Shown: piece after piece, positions 9,497-17,965 of the stretch | How positions within the stretch are numbered: the stretch's first letter is position 1 | Layout of the letters: each line of letters begins with the position of its first letter | NCBI RefSeq assembly: GCF_018394055.1 | Contig: NZ_CP074441.1 | Location: 930,001 to 994,000 of the forward strand | Source of the DNA: Weissella ceti | Lineage (GTDB): Bacteria; Bacillota; Bacilli; Lactobacillales; Lactobacillaceae | Direction: 5' to 3' | Length of the DNA: 64,000 nt | Program-made: the position numbers and the translations under genes | Notes under the pieces: generated by a model | The model's input: the letters and a program-made list of their open reading frames with translations, nothing else | Database searches by the model: none | Told to the model about the DNA's origin: nothing

Positions 9497-9898
9497 TTAA
9501 TCTTTTCCCGGCACTTCACGCTTATCATTTTTAGAATATTGATCCATGACATATGTTTGAACGTACGGAATAATCTTGTCCATTGCGTTTGCACCTTCAA
9601 GCAACGCATCTACTGTTACACGCTTGTCGTTGAACAAGTCCGCAATCATTCGCAAACGTTCCTTGAAAATTTCAGTAGAACTAGGAATGTCTGGAACTTC
9701 AGGCACTGGCACATCGTCCATATTGTCTCCGTCATTTGCCCGCTTAACGTATAATTCCCATTCTGCTTGTTGAGCAAAGATAGATGCCAGCTTTTCTTCG
9801 TACTCCAACCACTTAATGACTTCTCGCAATGAGATAAAGTCCTTTGTAACCAACTCGTCTTTCCCTGTTTCTAAGTTGCGAATTTTAATTTCTAACAT
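9497..9898 (-). CDS. Tail assembly chaperone G
   Basis: The 133-residue protein sits between the major tail protein and the tape measure, the fixed place of the G chaperone. It has a short N-terminal beta part (LEIKIRNLETGKDELVTKDF), a helical middle (LREVIKWLEYEEKLASIFAQQ) and an acidic Pro-rich linker, as in Gram-positive siphophage G proteins. It ends EVPGKD, with the slippery heptamer three codons before the stop, so a minority of ribosomes should make the longer GT product. It keeps the tape measure soluble and coats it for tube polymerisation. Confidence 0.8.
   Translation of the reverse strand: MLEIKIRNLETGKDELVTKDFISLREVIKWLEYEEKLASIFAQQAEWELYVKRANDGDNMDDVPVPEVPDIPSSTEIFKERLRMIADLFNDKRVTVDALLEGANAMDKIIPYVQTYVMDQYSKNDKREVPGKD
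9503..9509 (-). other. Programmed -1 ribosomal frameshift site GGGAAAA
   Basis: On the minus strand the end of the G gene reads ccG GGA AAA Gat taa. G GGA AAA fits the X XXY YYZ heptamer in the correct phase and is one base different from the lambda G/GT site (GGGAAAG). A -1 slip here avoids the TAA at 9497-9499 and enters the T frame, which is open through 9270. The phase and open frame are seen directly. Slippage efficiency is not known. Confidence 0.8.
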
Positions 9899-9974
9899 CT
9901 ATCTTTTCTCCTTTTAATATATGTACAGGGCGTTCCACCCATTCGGCAGTTTAGGCATACTGGCTTGCATCTAA

Positions 9975-10616
9975 CTACTTAGATGTCTCAACTTCCACCT
10001 TTTCAGGTTCGGCAATCTTACCTTCCAAAACTTCCCACAACTTATCCTTACCCGGACCGTCTCCGATACGTGTAACCACAACAGCTCCGTCAAATTCAGA
10101 ACCTGACTTGACGTAGTTTTGAGCAGAGAATGTGTAACTAGCGCCTTCTGGCTTGAAATCTTCCCCTGGATCAAGTGTCTTGGCTTCGAAGCCTTCTGAA
10201 CGTGTCATCACACCATTTAGCAATGCGATGTAAACAGGTTCCCCAGTGGCGATGTGACTTTCCGCAACGATAGCCATTTGTGGAGCCTTCGTGTCCTTAC
10301 CCATGATAATGTTTCCATCAGCAGTGATTTCACGGCCTAGCCATTCGGCTTCAACTTCCATTGGGACGTCAAGCAATGACAATTCAGCAGATACTTCACC
10401 AGTTCCGCGAGCATCTTGGTAATAAACAATGTCAGAAGCTGGAATACGGACAGGGTCCTTTGAAAGTCCAGTCAACTTAATTTCTTGAGTTCCACCTTCT
10501 CCCTTACGTCCTTCGATAACGAACTTCTTAACTTCGCCAGTTTCAGTTCGCAAAAAAGCATGCAAGCGTTGGAACCCGTACATAACTCCACTATTTGGAG
10601 TGAATGATTGTGCCAT
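9975..10616 (-). CDS. Major tail tube protein, phi13 family
   Basis: The product is 213 residues and matches the phi13-family major tail protein: GVMYGFQRLHAFLR near the start, a central YYQDARGTGEVSAELSLLDVP strand pair, GEPVYIALLNGVM and a C-terminal beta end. It forms the stacked hexameric rings of the non-contractile tail tube. It lies downstream of the head-tail connector genes and upstream of the G/GT chaperones. A good ribosome site (AAAGGAGATTTAACTA) precedes the ATG. No truncation seen. Confidence 0.85.
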   Translation of the reverse strand: MAQSFTPNSGVMYGFQRLHAFLRTETGEVKKFVIEGRKGEGGTQEIKLTGLSKDPVRIPASDIVYYQDARGTGEVSAELSLLDVPMEVEAEWLGREITADGNIIMGKDTKAPQMAIVAESHIATGEPVYIALLNGVMTRSEGFEAKTLDPGEDFKPEGASYTFSAQNYVKSGSEFDGAVVVTRIGDGPGKDKLWEVLEGKIAEPEKVEVETSK

Positions 10617-10619
10617 TAG

Positions 10620-10967
10620 TTAAATCTCCTTTTTCATAAATCGGTATCGACGTACTACAACTTGTAGATAATCGATTGCATCAGAAAAGGCGTCCCCAAT
10701 TCTGAGAACGCCCTTGTTTAGTAATAATTGTTCAACCTTGTCAGACACTTCCACAGCCGTTTCAAAATCTCCAGCTTCCACATTCACTTGGATTTCAAAA
10801 CGACGCTTAGTCGGCTTATTGCTGGCCCATTCTTCGGGACTGCCATAATCGCCAGGGATCAGGATAATATTCGCTCCATATTCTATGGGCTCAACATCTT
10901 CTACTTGATGAATACGTGCCTTTTGTCCAGCAGTCAGCTCCATAATGTCTTGGTCGTCATTGATCAA
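10620..10967 (-). CDS. Tail terminator/completion-type protein
   Basis: The product is up to 115 residues, read from TTG at 10967. An ATG at 10943 (MELTAGQK) is the alternative, and neither has a strong ribosome site. The RRFEIQVNVEAGDFETAVEVSDKVEQLL stretch and C-terminal YLQVVVRRYRF fit the small alpha/beta tail terminator proteins (DUF806-like) that lie between the HK97-gp10 family gene and the major tail protein. These cap the last tail tube ring and join it to the head. The family assignment is mostly positional. Confidence 0.6.
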   Translation of the reverse strand: MINDDQDIMELTAGQKARIHQVEDVEPIEYGANIILIPGDYGSPEEWASNKPTKRRFEIQVNVEAGDFETAVEVSDKVEQLLLNKGVLRIGDAFSDAIDYLQVVVRRYRFMKKEI

Positions 10968-10987
10968 TTTAATAATTGACCAAATAT

Positions 10988-11419
10988 CTATTTGTTCAAA
11001 GATTTCAACACCGCCTTTCGTGCAATCAGACGAGCAGTCGTCCCAATTGGTGCTAATGTCCCCTTCAACTTACCATATCCGTTCGGCCGAACACGCCGTA
11101 ACCCGCCATTTGTTTTGCGAGTATACCCGAATTCTTGCAAGTGTATTAACTTCACACGTTGCTTAGGCCCTTTCCAACCGATTGAAACGGACGTAACACC
11201 ACCTATACCACCAGGATTAATTTTGTAAGTTGTTTCTTTGACAGTCGCACCAGTGTCTTTATAACCACTCTCAACATTCTTGACGATTTCTTTACCAGCT
11301 CTACCAGCCTTCTTAGCGAAATCGTTTGAAATATCAATCACAGCTTGACGCCCTAACTTCTTCTCAATGTTATTGAATATTGACTCTAAGCCTTCCACCC
11401 TGAAATCACTATTTCCCAT
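10988..11419 (-). CDS. HK97 gp10 family head-tail protein
   Basis: I take ATG 11419 (MGNSDFRVEG) as the start, giving 143 residues. It has a GAGGTGG ribosome site, and a longer upstream frame would overlap the preceding gene deeply. The protein has the gp10 pattern: an N-terminal helix LESIFNNIEKKLGRQ, AGKEIVKNVESGY, a beta-rich middle and HLQEFGYTRKTNGG followed by a helical basic end. It belongs to the neck/tail completion proteins of HK97-like siphophages. It overlaps the upstream gene by 11 bp. Confidence 0.75.
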   Translation of the reverse strand: MGNSDFRVEGLESIFNNIEKKLGRQAVIDISNDFAKKAGRAGKEIVKNVESGYKDTGATVKETTYKINPGGIGGVTSVSIGWKGPKQRVKLIHLQEFGYTRKTNGGLRRVRPNGYGKLKGTLAPIGTTARLIARKAVLKSLNK

Positions 11420-11825
11420 TATCCACCTCGGTATATAGCCCGACTGGTTGCTTAGTCTTGTGGACAAGCAACTTAGTGTGTCGCCCATTAGACACATCAT
11501 GAATAACTTCGTCAATTTCAAAATAACCAACAGCACCAATACGAATATCATTGATTTTGACAACCATATCCGTGGTAATGACTGCTGTATTTAATTGCGG
11601 AATAACAAGCGTTAGAGATGACTTCTCAAGCTTTAGTCCTAGGATAGCTATATCTTTGTTAGACGGCTTGTATGCCAGCCCCAGTCCCTTATAGAAGCGA
11701 TACAACATAAACCTAGGCTTTCGCCCATCATCGGCCGAATTAGTACTCTTGAACACTGTAAAAGGCACGTTCATCTCGCTAGCTTGGTAGCGTTGGTTCT
11801 TTTTACGCTTCCGCTTGTCCAACAT
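11409..11825 (-). CDS. Head closure (head-tail adaptor) protein
   Basis: The product is 138 residues, basic at the N-terminus (DKRKRKKNQRYQ), then a beta-barrel-like body (TTDMVVKINDIRIGAVGYFEIDEVIHDVS). It lies between the gp6-like connector and the gp10 family gene, the usual place of the SPP1 gp16-type head closure protein that plugs the filled capsid. The start overlaps the previous gene by 23 bp. Function is inferred from size, fold pattern and synteny. Confidence 0.65.
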   Translation of the reverse strand: MLDKRKRKKNQRYQASEMNVPFTVFKSTNSADDGRKPRFMLYRFYKGLGLAYKPSNKDIAILGLKLEKSSLTLVIPQLNTAVITTDMVVKINDIRIGAVGYFEIDEVIHDVSNGRHTKLLVHKTKQPVGLYTEVDNGK

Positions 11826-12117
11826 AACTCTTAGCCCCCGTCTTCAGCGCCAAATCATTGATTTCAGCTCGGTAGTTATCGAAAAAGTATTCTCCCTGGT
11901 CATTAAACACGTACATAGCACGAGCGATAATCAACTCCCGATAAGTCGCATTCTTCAAGTCTGAAACGCCTGTAAAATCAGTAATCAACTCCACTGACGC
12001 ATCTAGAATACCCTTTAAACGCTCATCTTCTTCATCGTGAAAAAGTTTAAGCGATTCTTTCAAAGCATCGAGCAACTTTTCAGCGGTAAAATCTCCACTT
12101 AATGGTTTGTAATCCAT
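11803..12117 (-). CDS. Head-tail connector, phage gp6-like family
   Basis: The product is 104 residues, mostly helical: LLDALKESLKLFHDEEDERLKGIL, then LITDFTGVSDL and YRELIIARAMYVFNDQGEYFFDNY. This helical layout right after the capsid gene is that of the HK97 gp6 / SPP1 gp15 connector family, which forms the ring under the portal. A strong ribosome site lies upstream (AAGGAGGCGGGCA). Its 3' end overlaps the head closure gene. Confidence 0.75.
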   Translation of the reverse strand: MDYKPLSGDFTAEKLLDALKESLKLFHDEEDERLKGILDASVELITDFTGVSDLKNATYRELIIARAMYVFNDQGEYFFDNYRAEINDLALKTGAKSYVGQAEA

Positions 12118-12135
12118 TGCCCGCCTCCTTTTCGA

Positions 12136-13206
12136 CTACTTAGTAACAGTCTTGTCTGTCTTCTTTTCTTCCAAGCCAGTTGGTACCTTGATTGCATAAA
12201 CACGAGAAGCGTTGTTGTCAACAGCCTTACCGTAAGCGTATTGCTTAGCGACGTGTAGATCCATGTCTTCCATTGCCAAAGTTTGGTCGAATGCAGACAC
12301 GTTCAATCCACCGCCGATAGCGGCATCGTAACGAGATGGGATGTATGCAATAGCTTCCCCTTGCTTAACACCTTGTGCAGGTAACAACTTCATACCCATT
12401 GGGTAATTTTCCACGTATACACCAGAAGCGTTTTGCACAGTGAACTTACCACGCAACAATACGTATTCAGCTGGTGAAACAGCGAAGTATACAAAGCCGT
12501 CAGTCTTCAAAATCTTACCGTTTTCAGCAACTGACAAATCTTGTGCGATTTGTGCGACTTGTTCAACAACATTCGCTGTATCAGCAAAATCCAAAGTCCC
12601 TGAAACTACCTTCTTCTCGTAAACAGTCTTCTTGTCAACAATCTTACCCTTGTTCAAGTCACGGTCTAGACCGATTGGCATAGTTGACCCGTCTCCAGAT
12701 ACAAATGCTTCTTCCAATGCAGTTGCCATAGCTTCAACAATTTGATCAACGATAAACTTCTTCAACCATTCAGGGCCGAAGTCCTTAGCGTCCTTAGGGA
12801 TAGCTACGAATGAAGTCAACTTGTTGTGCATTGCGTCTTCAGTTACGAATTCAACATCTAGTTGACCCTTGATGTCCCCGTAAATGTCTCCCCATACAGC
12901 TTGGCCTGATGTTTCAGCCTTAATGACCTTCAAGCGCAAACCAGTGTGTTGCATGTTCAAAGAAGCAAGGAATGGGTGTTCTTGAGACAATGCGTTAAAC
13001 ACTTCGTTAATAGTGTCTTCTGGCAAGGTCTTGGGGTCCTTTGTCCCCACTTCTGTATTTACATTAGCAAAGAACTTATGTTCGGCTGCTGACATCGCTA
13101 CACCAGCTGACTTACCAGCTTGTGCGTCCATTACCATATCATCTACCATGCTCTTCATCTTTGTTTTGAACTTAGCTTGTGCTGTTTGTTCCAATTCCAT
13201 AGCCAT
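12136..13206 (-). CDS. Major capsid protein, HK97 fold
   Basis: The protein has 356 residues. The first 45 are helical and charged (a delta-like scaffold segment, KFKTKMKSMVDDMVMDAQ). The body has ANVNTEVG..TLPEDTINEVFNALSQEHPFLASLN and AVWGDIYGDIKGQLDVEF, typical of phage major capsid proteins in Lactobacillales siphophages, with a QYAYGKAVDNNASRVYAIKV C-terminus. It follows the ClpP-like protease as in HK97-type head modules. Its ribosome site is AAAAAAGGAGAATTATAT. Processing of the N-terminal arm by the protease is inferred. Confidence 0.85.
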   Translation of the reverse strand: MAMELEQTAQAKFKTKMKSMVDDMVMDAQAGKSAGVAMSAAEHKFFANVNTEVGTKDPKTLPEDTINEVFNALSQEHPFLASLNMQHTGLRLKVIKAETSGQAVWGDIYGDIKGQLDVEFVTEDAMHNKLTSFVAIPKDAKDFGPEWLKKFIVDQIVEAMATALEEAFVSGDGSTMPIGLDRDLNKGKIVDKKTVYEKKVVSGTLDFADTANVVEQVAQIAQDLSVAENGKILKTDGFVYFAVSPAEYVLLRGKFTVQNASGVYVENYPMGMKLLPAQGVKQGEAIAYIPSRYDAAIGGGLNVSAFDQTLAMEDMDLHVAKQYAYGKAVDNNASRVYAIKVPTGLEEKKTDKTVTK

Positions 13207-13229
13207 AATATATAATTCTCCTTTTTTAA

Positions 13230-13985
13230 TTAACCAAACATCTTAGTAATAATTGCATTCACAACAGCATCAGTATTAGCTTCTGTTGCTGGTGTTTCAG
13301 TGTCTTCTGGCTTTTCGTCAACCTTCTCATCGGTATCCTTGCCGTCCTTTTCAACTGTCTTCTTAATTGAATTAACAGCGTCCAAAATTTCCTTCAACAT
13401 ACTTTCGGAAGTATTTTCAACCGGCTTCTTTTCTTCGTTATCCATTACAATCTCCTTTGCTTGGGCAACCATTTTTACCTTGTCTTTTTCATCAAACATC
13501 AAATCGTCAGCGAAACCTAATTTAATCGCTTGACCCGCAGTCAACCACGTTTCTGCTTCCATCATCTTTTTAACATCAGCCCGTGACGTCTTTGATTTAA
13601 GCGTATATGCATTAATCATGTTTTCATTGATAGTCAACAACGCTGGGTCATCACTACCATCTTCCATGAACGAATTGTGAATCATAATGCACCCAGTTGG
13701 GCTGATTAACACCTTATCTCCAGCCATTGCGATAACAGATGCTGCGCTCCCTGCCAAACTCATAACATTGACACGCACGGTCTTATCAGACGCACGCAGC
13801 AATGAATAAATCTCACTACCAGCGAATACATCGCCACCCCCTGAATTGATATTGACATCAACGGTGTCAGCCTTTTCACTCGCCAAGGCTTTCTTGATAT
13901 CAGCAGGGGAAGTCACTAGCAAATCTTCTTGGCGCATAGCTTTAGCCACGTCATCGCTGACGATTTGTCCTACAATCTCAATCAT
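13230..13985 (-). CDS. ClpP-type head maturation protease
   Basis: The product is 251 residues. The ClpP fold is clear: VDVNINSGGGDVFAGSEIYSLL, the catalytic Ser in SLAGSAASVIAMAGD (about residue 84-88), the catalytic His in MIHNSF and a GFADDL motif after the WLTAGQA helix. The acidic Lys/Glu-rich C-terminal 70 residues (EEKKPVENTSESM onward) could act as scaffold, and an internal Met at MDNEEKK could start a separate scaffold product. It cleaves the capsid protein N-terminus during head maturation. The start overlaps the portal gene by 4 bp. Confidence 0.85.
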   Translation of the reverse strand: MIEIVGQIVSDDVAKAMRQEDLLVTSPADIKKALASEKADTVDVNINSGGGDVFAGSEIYSLLRASDKTVRVNVMSLAGSAASVIAMAGDKVLISPTGCIMIHNSFMEDGSDDPALLTINENMINAYTLKSKTSRADVKKMMEAETWLTAGQAIKLGFADDLMFDEKDKVKMVAQAKEIVMDNEEKKPVENTSESMLKEILDAVNSIKKTVEKDGKDTDEKVDEKPEDTETPATEANTDAVVNAIITKMFG

Positions 13986-15079
13986 TCAATCTCTCCTTTC
14001 TTTTCATAATTCTTCGTCAAAACGAACTCATCTCCACCTTCCACTGGTGGCAAATCAAAGTAATCAGCTGCCATATTTCGAGTAAGTACACCGGACGAAA
14101 TCAACTTATCAATTTGTTCTGCGCTTTCGAAAATAGATTGGTCGTGTCGGAACGACATCTTAATAGCCAACTCTAGCTTCTGTTCTACTTCGCTTTGCAA
14201 CAGCGTTTGGATAGGCCTGATAACGTTTTGGCGGTAAGTAGCTAAAGCCCCTGAATTATCAGCTTGCTCCCCATATAGCAGAGCCACAGGGATCCCTAGA
14301 ATACTTGCTGCATCTAGTACAACCATTTTCTTCAACTTAGCTAGCTCATCAGAACCAAACGACTGATTGACACCAGACTTGAAATTCTGCTCTTCGTATG
14401 ACAAACCTTTCAATTGCGGAACAATCGCCACTTCGTTTGTCTCAATACTCTTCTTGATTTTTGCAATCATTCGAGACATGACAACAGATTCATCTTCTTC
14501 CTTTTTCGCAAAATTGTTGTTACCTTCAACTTTAAGTAATGCGCGCAATTGGTTTTTTCGCTTAGCATTCCCCATAATGTATTCGTACAAGGTGTCTAAT
14601 TCACGATTGAAATTATTAAAATTGCGTTGCCACTCTTCCGTTGAAAGTGTCATATACCAGACTTCATCGTGATTAAACGTCCGCTTAAACGAATACTCAT
14701 TCACTTGTACATACTTGTACTTATTTCCGTAATTCGTTGACGGTTCAACTGCGAAACTATCAGCAATTAGCAAATCTTTGCTATCGTTCAACACGACTAG
14801 CACTTCATTATCAGTGACCAGTTTGTATACCACGTCACGCCAAAATTCAGACGCATTCTGATTCTTATTTGGTGCTGTATTCAACTTCTTAAATACAGCC
14901 TTTTTATCCACATCGACTTTTAAATTCATAAAAGAACGTGAAATATAATTAGCCACAATCGTCATCCCATAGTCGCTCAATGATGATCTAACTCCCTTGA
15001 AAAACTCTTGGATAACAAAATCGTCTGATGACGGGTCCCGACTGTTGCCTTTTAACACAAGGTTCGTAAACCAACCCAT
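13982..15079 (-). CDS. Portal protein, HK97 family
   Basis: The product is 365 residues and matches the HK97-type portal family: an MGWFTNLV start, central VYKLVTDNEVLVVL and VNEYSFKRTFNHDEVWYMTL, a helix-rich LAKLKKMVVLDAASILGIPVALL stretch near residue 250, and the NSGALATYRQNVIRPIQTLL clip/crown region. The dodecameric portal is the DNA entry gate and docks terminase. It starts at the terL stop (shared base at 15079), so head genes are translationally coupled. Confidence 0.85.
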   Translation of the reverse strand: MGWFTNLVLKGNSRDPSSDDFVIQEFFKGVRSSLSDYGMTIVANYISRSFMNLKVDVDKKAVFKKLNTAPNKNQNASEFWRDVVYKLVTDNEVLVVLNDSKDLLIADSFAVEPSTNYGNKYKYVQVNEYSFKRTFNHDEVWYMTLSTEEWQRNFNNFNRELDTLYEYIMGNAKRKNQLRALLKVEGNNNFAKKEEDESVVMSRMIAKIKKSIETNEVAIVPQLKGLSYEEQNFKSGVNQSFGSDELAKLKKMVVLDAASILGIPVALLYGEQADNSGALATYRQNVIRPIQTLLQSEVEQKLELAIKMSFRHDQSIFESAEQIDKLISSGVLTRNMAADYFDLPPVEGGDEFVLTKNYEKKGEIE

Positions 15080-16767
15080 TAAAAATCCACCTCCATAAAT
15101 GTATTGAAAGCCGCGTCCATATCGACCGCTTCCTCTAACTCATCAGCTCGGTACATAGCGAAAACGAACGCCATAAATCCATCAGTCTTGCGCCTACGCT
15201 CTTCACGTTTCAGATATTCGTGTCTACCTTCTGACGTTGTATGAACCAGCACATTCCATGTGTACCAACGCATGATAGGGACATCCCCCCACGCGAACTC
15301 TTTGTTAGCAAAACCCGCTTCAATACGTGGTGCCAACAATGCAGACACCGACTTAGAACTACGAATAACATCAAAATTGTCATATCCGGCCACAAAAAAA
15401 GACTGACGTAAATAGTCAGCCCGAAAGGTATCTAAGACGATTCTGTCAATGTTGTACGTATCACGTCTTGCATCAAACCAATCAACTACCACGCTGGCGT
15501 CAATTGTTGGCGTTTCAAGCACTGTTAAATCTCCCTTACTCTCCCATTCTTTTAGCGGGGCAAATACACGGCTACCTTTTATATCATCAGCTGGTATATT
15601 GTATCCCATGTGTTTTTCAACGAAATCTTTAGTTGCGAACGAGTGTGTTTTCCAGACGTACTTTCCGTCAACTTTGAATAGCAATCCAACAGCAGTGAAA
15701 TCACGTACACTTGAAAAGTCAACCGCACCTATCGCCATACTTCCAGGTGGTACATCAACTTCCTGATTAGTGGCGGTAATTTCTTCTTTGCTAGCCACAT
15801 TCTTGGTTGTATCAGTGGCCGGCAAGTTCATACGCTTGGTTAAAAATTCAGCACGCTTACTATCATCTTCAGTCATGCTCTTATGTTGCTTTTTAATCTT
15901 TTCAAACAGACGCGCACCATAATTTGATAATGGCTTAACCAACATTGGATTAGCCAACTCCCACATCTCCGGATCATCAACCTGCGCTTCATCATCTAGT
16001 TGCGCAATAATAGGGAGTAACGTGTCTGGTGTTTCGTCTCCGTTTAGGACCTTATCAGCTAAATCTAACTGCTTATCCATAAATCCACCACGGACATATC
16101 CCATCGAACCAATCATCAAGGAACGAGACTCAGCGACCTTACCAAGTCCAGATTCAAAGACATTAACAATTGCATCAGTTTCGTAAGCGTGAATTTCATC
16201 AAACACAACTAAGCTATCACGGGCCCCGTCTTTTGTTTTGGCATTAGATGTGCGAGGTGTAATAATACCGTGCATTTTTTTGCTAGTTATCTTCTGTTTT
16301 AGATGGTCAAACGACTGTTTTAATTTCACGTTATCATCAACTGCCTGGTAAATTTCATCAACAGAAGTCGTAGCTTGATTTAGTGAATTCGCAACAATTC
16401 CAACGTTATAGTTACGTATACCATTTAGTTCTGAAATCAAAAATGCTGATAAAGTAGAAGTCCAACCATTCTTTCCTGCACCCCGGCCCAACACTAAAAG
16501 TATGCGGTCGAAAAATGGCTCATTTGTATCTTTTCGATATAAGAAAATTAATGCATTACAAAATTTTTGAAAGTCAGTATGTGGAAAGAAGTATTTCTCG
16601 GAAAAGTCATTTAAAGCCTCAATTCGCTTGTCATCAAAATATAAATCATCACGAATTAAAACCTCCTTCACTAAAACATCCAATAACTTAACTCGCCGCT
16701 TATTCAACTTTATAGACCCATTTTGGTAAGAGTTTATGTAATCTTCTACATATTTATGTCTAATCAT
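15079..16767 (-). CDS. terL: Terminase large subunit
   Basis: The product is 562 residues. The ATPase P-loop is LVLGRGAGKNG (about residue 90), Walker B is LVVFDEIHAYE (about residue 188), and the C-terminal nuclease domain carries AIGAVDFSSVRD and IVLDTFRADYL with acidic residues. This is the Terminase_1 family usual in cos-type Lactobacillales siphophages. The N after GK is a known variation in that family. It packages DNA into the prohead with the small subunit encoded directly upstream. Confidence 0.9.
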   Translation of the reverse strand: MIRHKYVEDYINSYQNGSIKLNKRRVKLLDVLVKEVLIRDDLYFDDKRIEALNDFSEKYFFPHTDFQKFCNALIFLYRKDTNEPFFDRILLVLGRGAGKNGWTSTLSAFLISELNGIRNYNVGIVANSLNQATTSVDEIYQAVDDNVKLKQSFDHLKQKITSKKMHGIITPRTSNAKTKDGARDSLVVFDEIHAYETDAIVNVFESGLGKVAESRSLMIGSMGYVRGGFMDKQLDLADKVLNGDETPDTLLPIIAQLDDEAQVDDPEMWELANPMLVKPLSNYGARLFEKIKKQHKSMTEDDSKRAEFLTKRMNLPATDTTKNVASKEEITATNQEVDVPPGSMAIGAVDFSSVRDFTAVGLLFKVDGKYVWKTHSFATKDFVEKHMGYNIPADDIKGSRVFAPLKEWESKGDLTVLETPTIDASVVVDWFDARRDTYNIDRIVLDTFRADYLRQSFFVAGYDNFDVIRSSKSVSALLAPRIEAGFANKEFAWGDVPIMRWYTWNVLVHTTSEGRHEYLKREERRRKTDGFMAFVFAMYRADELEEAVDMDAAFNTFMEVDF

Positions 16768-17090
16768 AATAGTCCCTCACCACTTTCAGGATTGTTAGCT
16801 TCTAACAATGATTTGGCATCTAATCCGAGTGTTTTTAAGATGGCATTCATAGCCGTATTAATCTTTTGCTTTTCAGTTACAGCTGGATTCACTTTATGAT
16901 AAATTTCCTTACCACCTACGACATCAATCATCACACCATTAGCTTTAATGTCCTTATCCAACTCACTCAAGTCGTCCCAAAACTGGCTATACCGCTTGAT
17001 TAAATCTTCTTCGTATGCTGTAATTGTCCTAACAGCAGAAATGCACTCAAAAAGGCTAGTTTCCACTTGGATTCTGGTCTTTTTTTGCAT
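16764..17090 (-). CDS. terS: Terminase small subunit, P27 family
   Basis: The product is 108 residues, all helical. LIKRYSQFWDDLSELDKDIKANGV and YHKVNPAVTEKQKINTAMNAILKTLGLD fit the P27 small terminase family. It recognises phage DNA ends and recruits TerL. Its stop overlaps the terL start by 4 bp. The AGGGGGGAGG-type ribosome site upstream is strong. HNH-terS-terL order is the usual one for cos phages of Gram-positives. Confidence 0.85.
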   Translation of the reverse strand: MQKKTRIQVETSLFECISAVRTITAYEEDLIKRYSQFWDDLSELDKDIKANGVMIDVVGGKEIYHKVNPAVTEKQKINTAMNAILKTLGLDAKSLLEANNPESGEGLL

Positions 17091-17215
17091 ACCCTCCCCC
17101 CTTTCTGTAAAAATAGGTCTTTTTCATAGAATCGACCCTCTCCCCCCGGTTCTCAACGTTCGTATTTTGCTGATTTTTTTCGACGGGGGGTATATTTTAT
17201 TTTCTTATTTCCAAC
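17091..17215. other. Noncoding HNH-terS gap, candidate cos region
   Basis: This 125-bp gap has a C6 block near 17153 and a G6 block near 17195, standing out in otherwise AT-rich DNA, and one strand has a T7 tract near 17184. In HNH-associated packaging systems the cos site lies near the HNH and terS genes. The position and the C6/G6 blocks are what I see. Cos function is inference. Confidence 0.35.
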
Positions 17216-17548
17216 TCAACCAAACCACTCGTCGCCAGCCTTAGTTCTAGACTTGAGCATCACGCGGTACTTGTCGTGCTTAGCGTTGTGGCACATGCGA
17301 CACAGCGATTGCAGGTTGTCCGCATCTAACACTAGGTCAGGTCTATCTATAATAGATAGTATGTGGTCAACTTCAATCACAACATCAGGAGTGCGATCAG
17401 TTGTAATAACACCCTCGGCTCTACAACTCAAACACTCGTGGTGGTCACGCTCGACTACCCAGTTGCGTAGTTGTCTCCACCGCTTGCTACGATAGAAACG
17501 AACTCTATCTGCCTTGTCATAGAACGTCTTAGGTACATCACTACTCAT
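17216..17548 (-). CDS. HNH endonuclease of the packaging module
   Basis: I choose ATG 17548 (MSSDVPKTFYDKADR), preceded by AGAGAGGCG. The longer frame would start inside the terminator at 17604-17632. The product is 110 residues with a CLSC zinc knuckle, the VIEVDHILSI H motif, NLQSLC, and CxxCHNAKHDK. HNH proteins of this type adjoin terminase genes and help cos cleavage in many phages (established for HK97-like packaging). It leads the late head operon. Confidence 0.85.
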   Translation of the reverse strand: MSSDVPKTFYDKADRVRFYRSKRWRQLRNWVVERDHHECLSCRAEGVITTDRTPDVVIEVDHILSIIDRPDLVLDADNLQSLCRMCHNAKHDKYRVMLKSRTKAGDEWFG

Positions 17549-17603
17549 CTCTATCGCCTCTCTTGAACACATATGTTTATTTGTGTCTCTATTTTTTGGC
17601 CAC

Positions 17604-17632
17604 AAAAAAAGAGCAACCATTCCTGGTTACTC
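17604..17632 (-). terminator. Intrinsic terminator upstream of HNH gene
   Basis: On the minus strand a 9-bp stem GAGTAACCA/TGGTTGCTC (one G-U pair, GGAA loop) is followed by seven Ts. It would end transcripts that reach the small membrane gene at 17640-17729. Confidence 0.8.
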
Positions 17633-17639
17633 CGTTCTC

Positions 17640-17729
17640 TTATCTTTTGCTAATCCATTTATAGAAAATACCAAATACGAAAATAATAAATAGACTAACT
17701 ACTCCAATAGCGATTAGCCATTCTATCAT
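17640..17729 (-). CDS. 29-residue membrane micropeptide
   Basis: ATG at 17729 with AGAGGTG six bases upstream; the product is 29 residues, with one transmembrane helix (LIAIGVVSLFIIFVFGIFY) and a basic end (KWISKR). It ends next to the terminator at 17604. No family recognised. Strong ribosome site and the terminator make it likely to be expressed. Confidence 0.55.
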   Translation of the reverse strand: MIEWLIAIGVVSLFIIFVFGIFYKWISKR

Positions 17730-17882
17730 GTCTACACCTCTGAGTTTTCTTCCATGCGAACACAGATCCAACAGAACTCTACCAACATCGAATAAAATTA
17801 GTTCAATTAGCCAAAACTCACAGATGTATTTCCGTTTCTAAAAAATTGATGTGCGAAATAAACATTGATATTGATTTACCTA

Positions 17883-17960
17883 ATTATCGAACAATAACAT
17901 AATAACCCGTTTACCCCGCCTTACGGACGAACGTTTGACGAACACTACCCGAACGTTTTG
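17883..17960 (-). promoter_or_regulatory. Candidate late promoter with three phased GTTCG repeats
   Basis: On the minus strand the motif GTTCG occurs three times at exactly 11-bp steps (17950-17954, 17939-17943, 17928-17932), two of them as longer CAAA[A]CGTTCG. About 40 bp downstream lies GATAAT (17883-17888) with no good -35 at 17 bp (AACGGG). A promoter with a weak -35 and helically phased repeats suggests an activator-dependent late promoter, plausibly for ArpU. The activator link is inference. Confidence 0.45.
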
Positions 17961-17965
17961 AGCAA

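Noticed and set aside
15079-16767. Inactive terminase because the P-loop ends in GKN
   Set aside because: GKN is a known variation in this Terminase_1 group; the rest of the ATPase and nuclease motifs are intact.
17549-17620. Upstream start for the HNH gene
   Set aside because: It would begin inside the intrinsic terminator at 17604-17632; ATG 17548 has a proper ribosome site.
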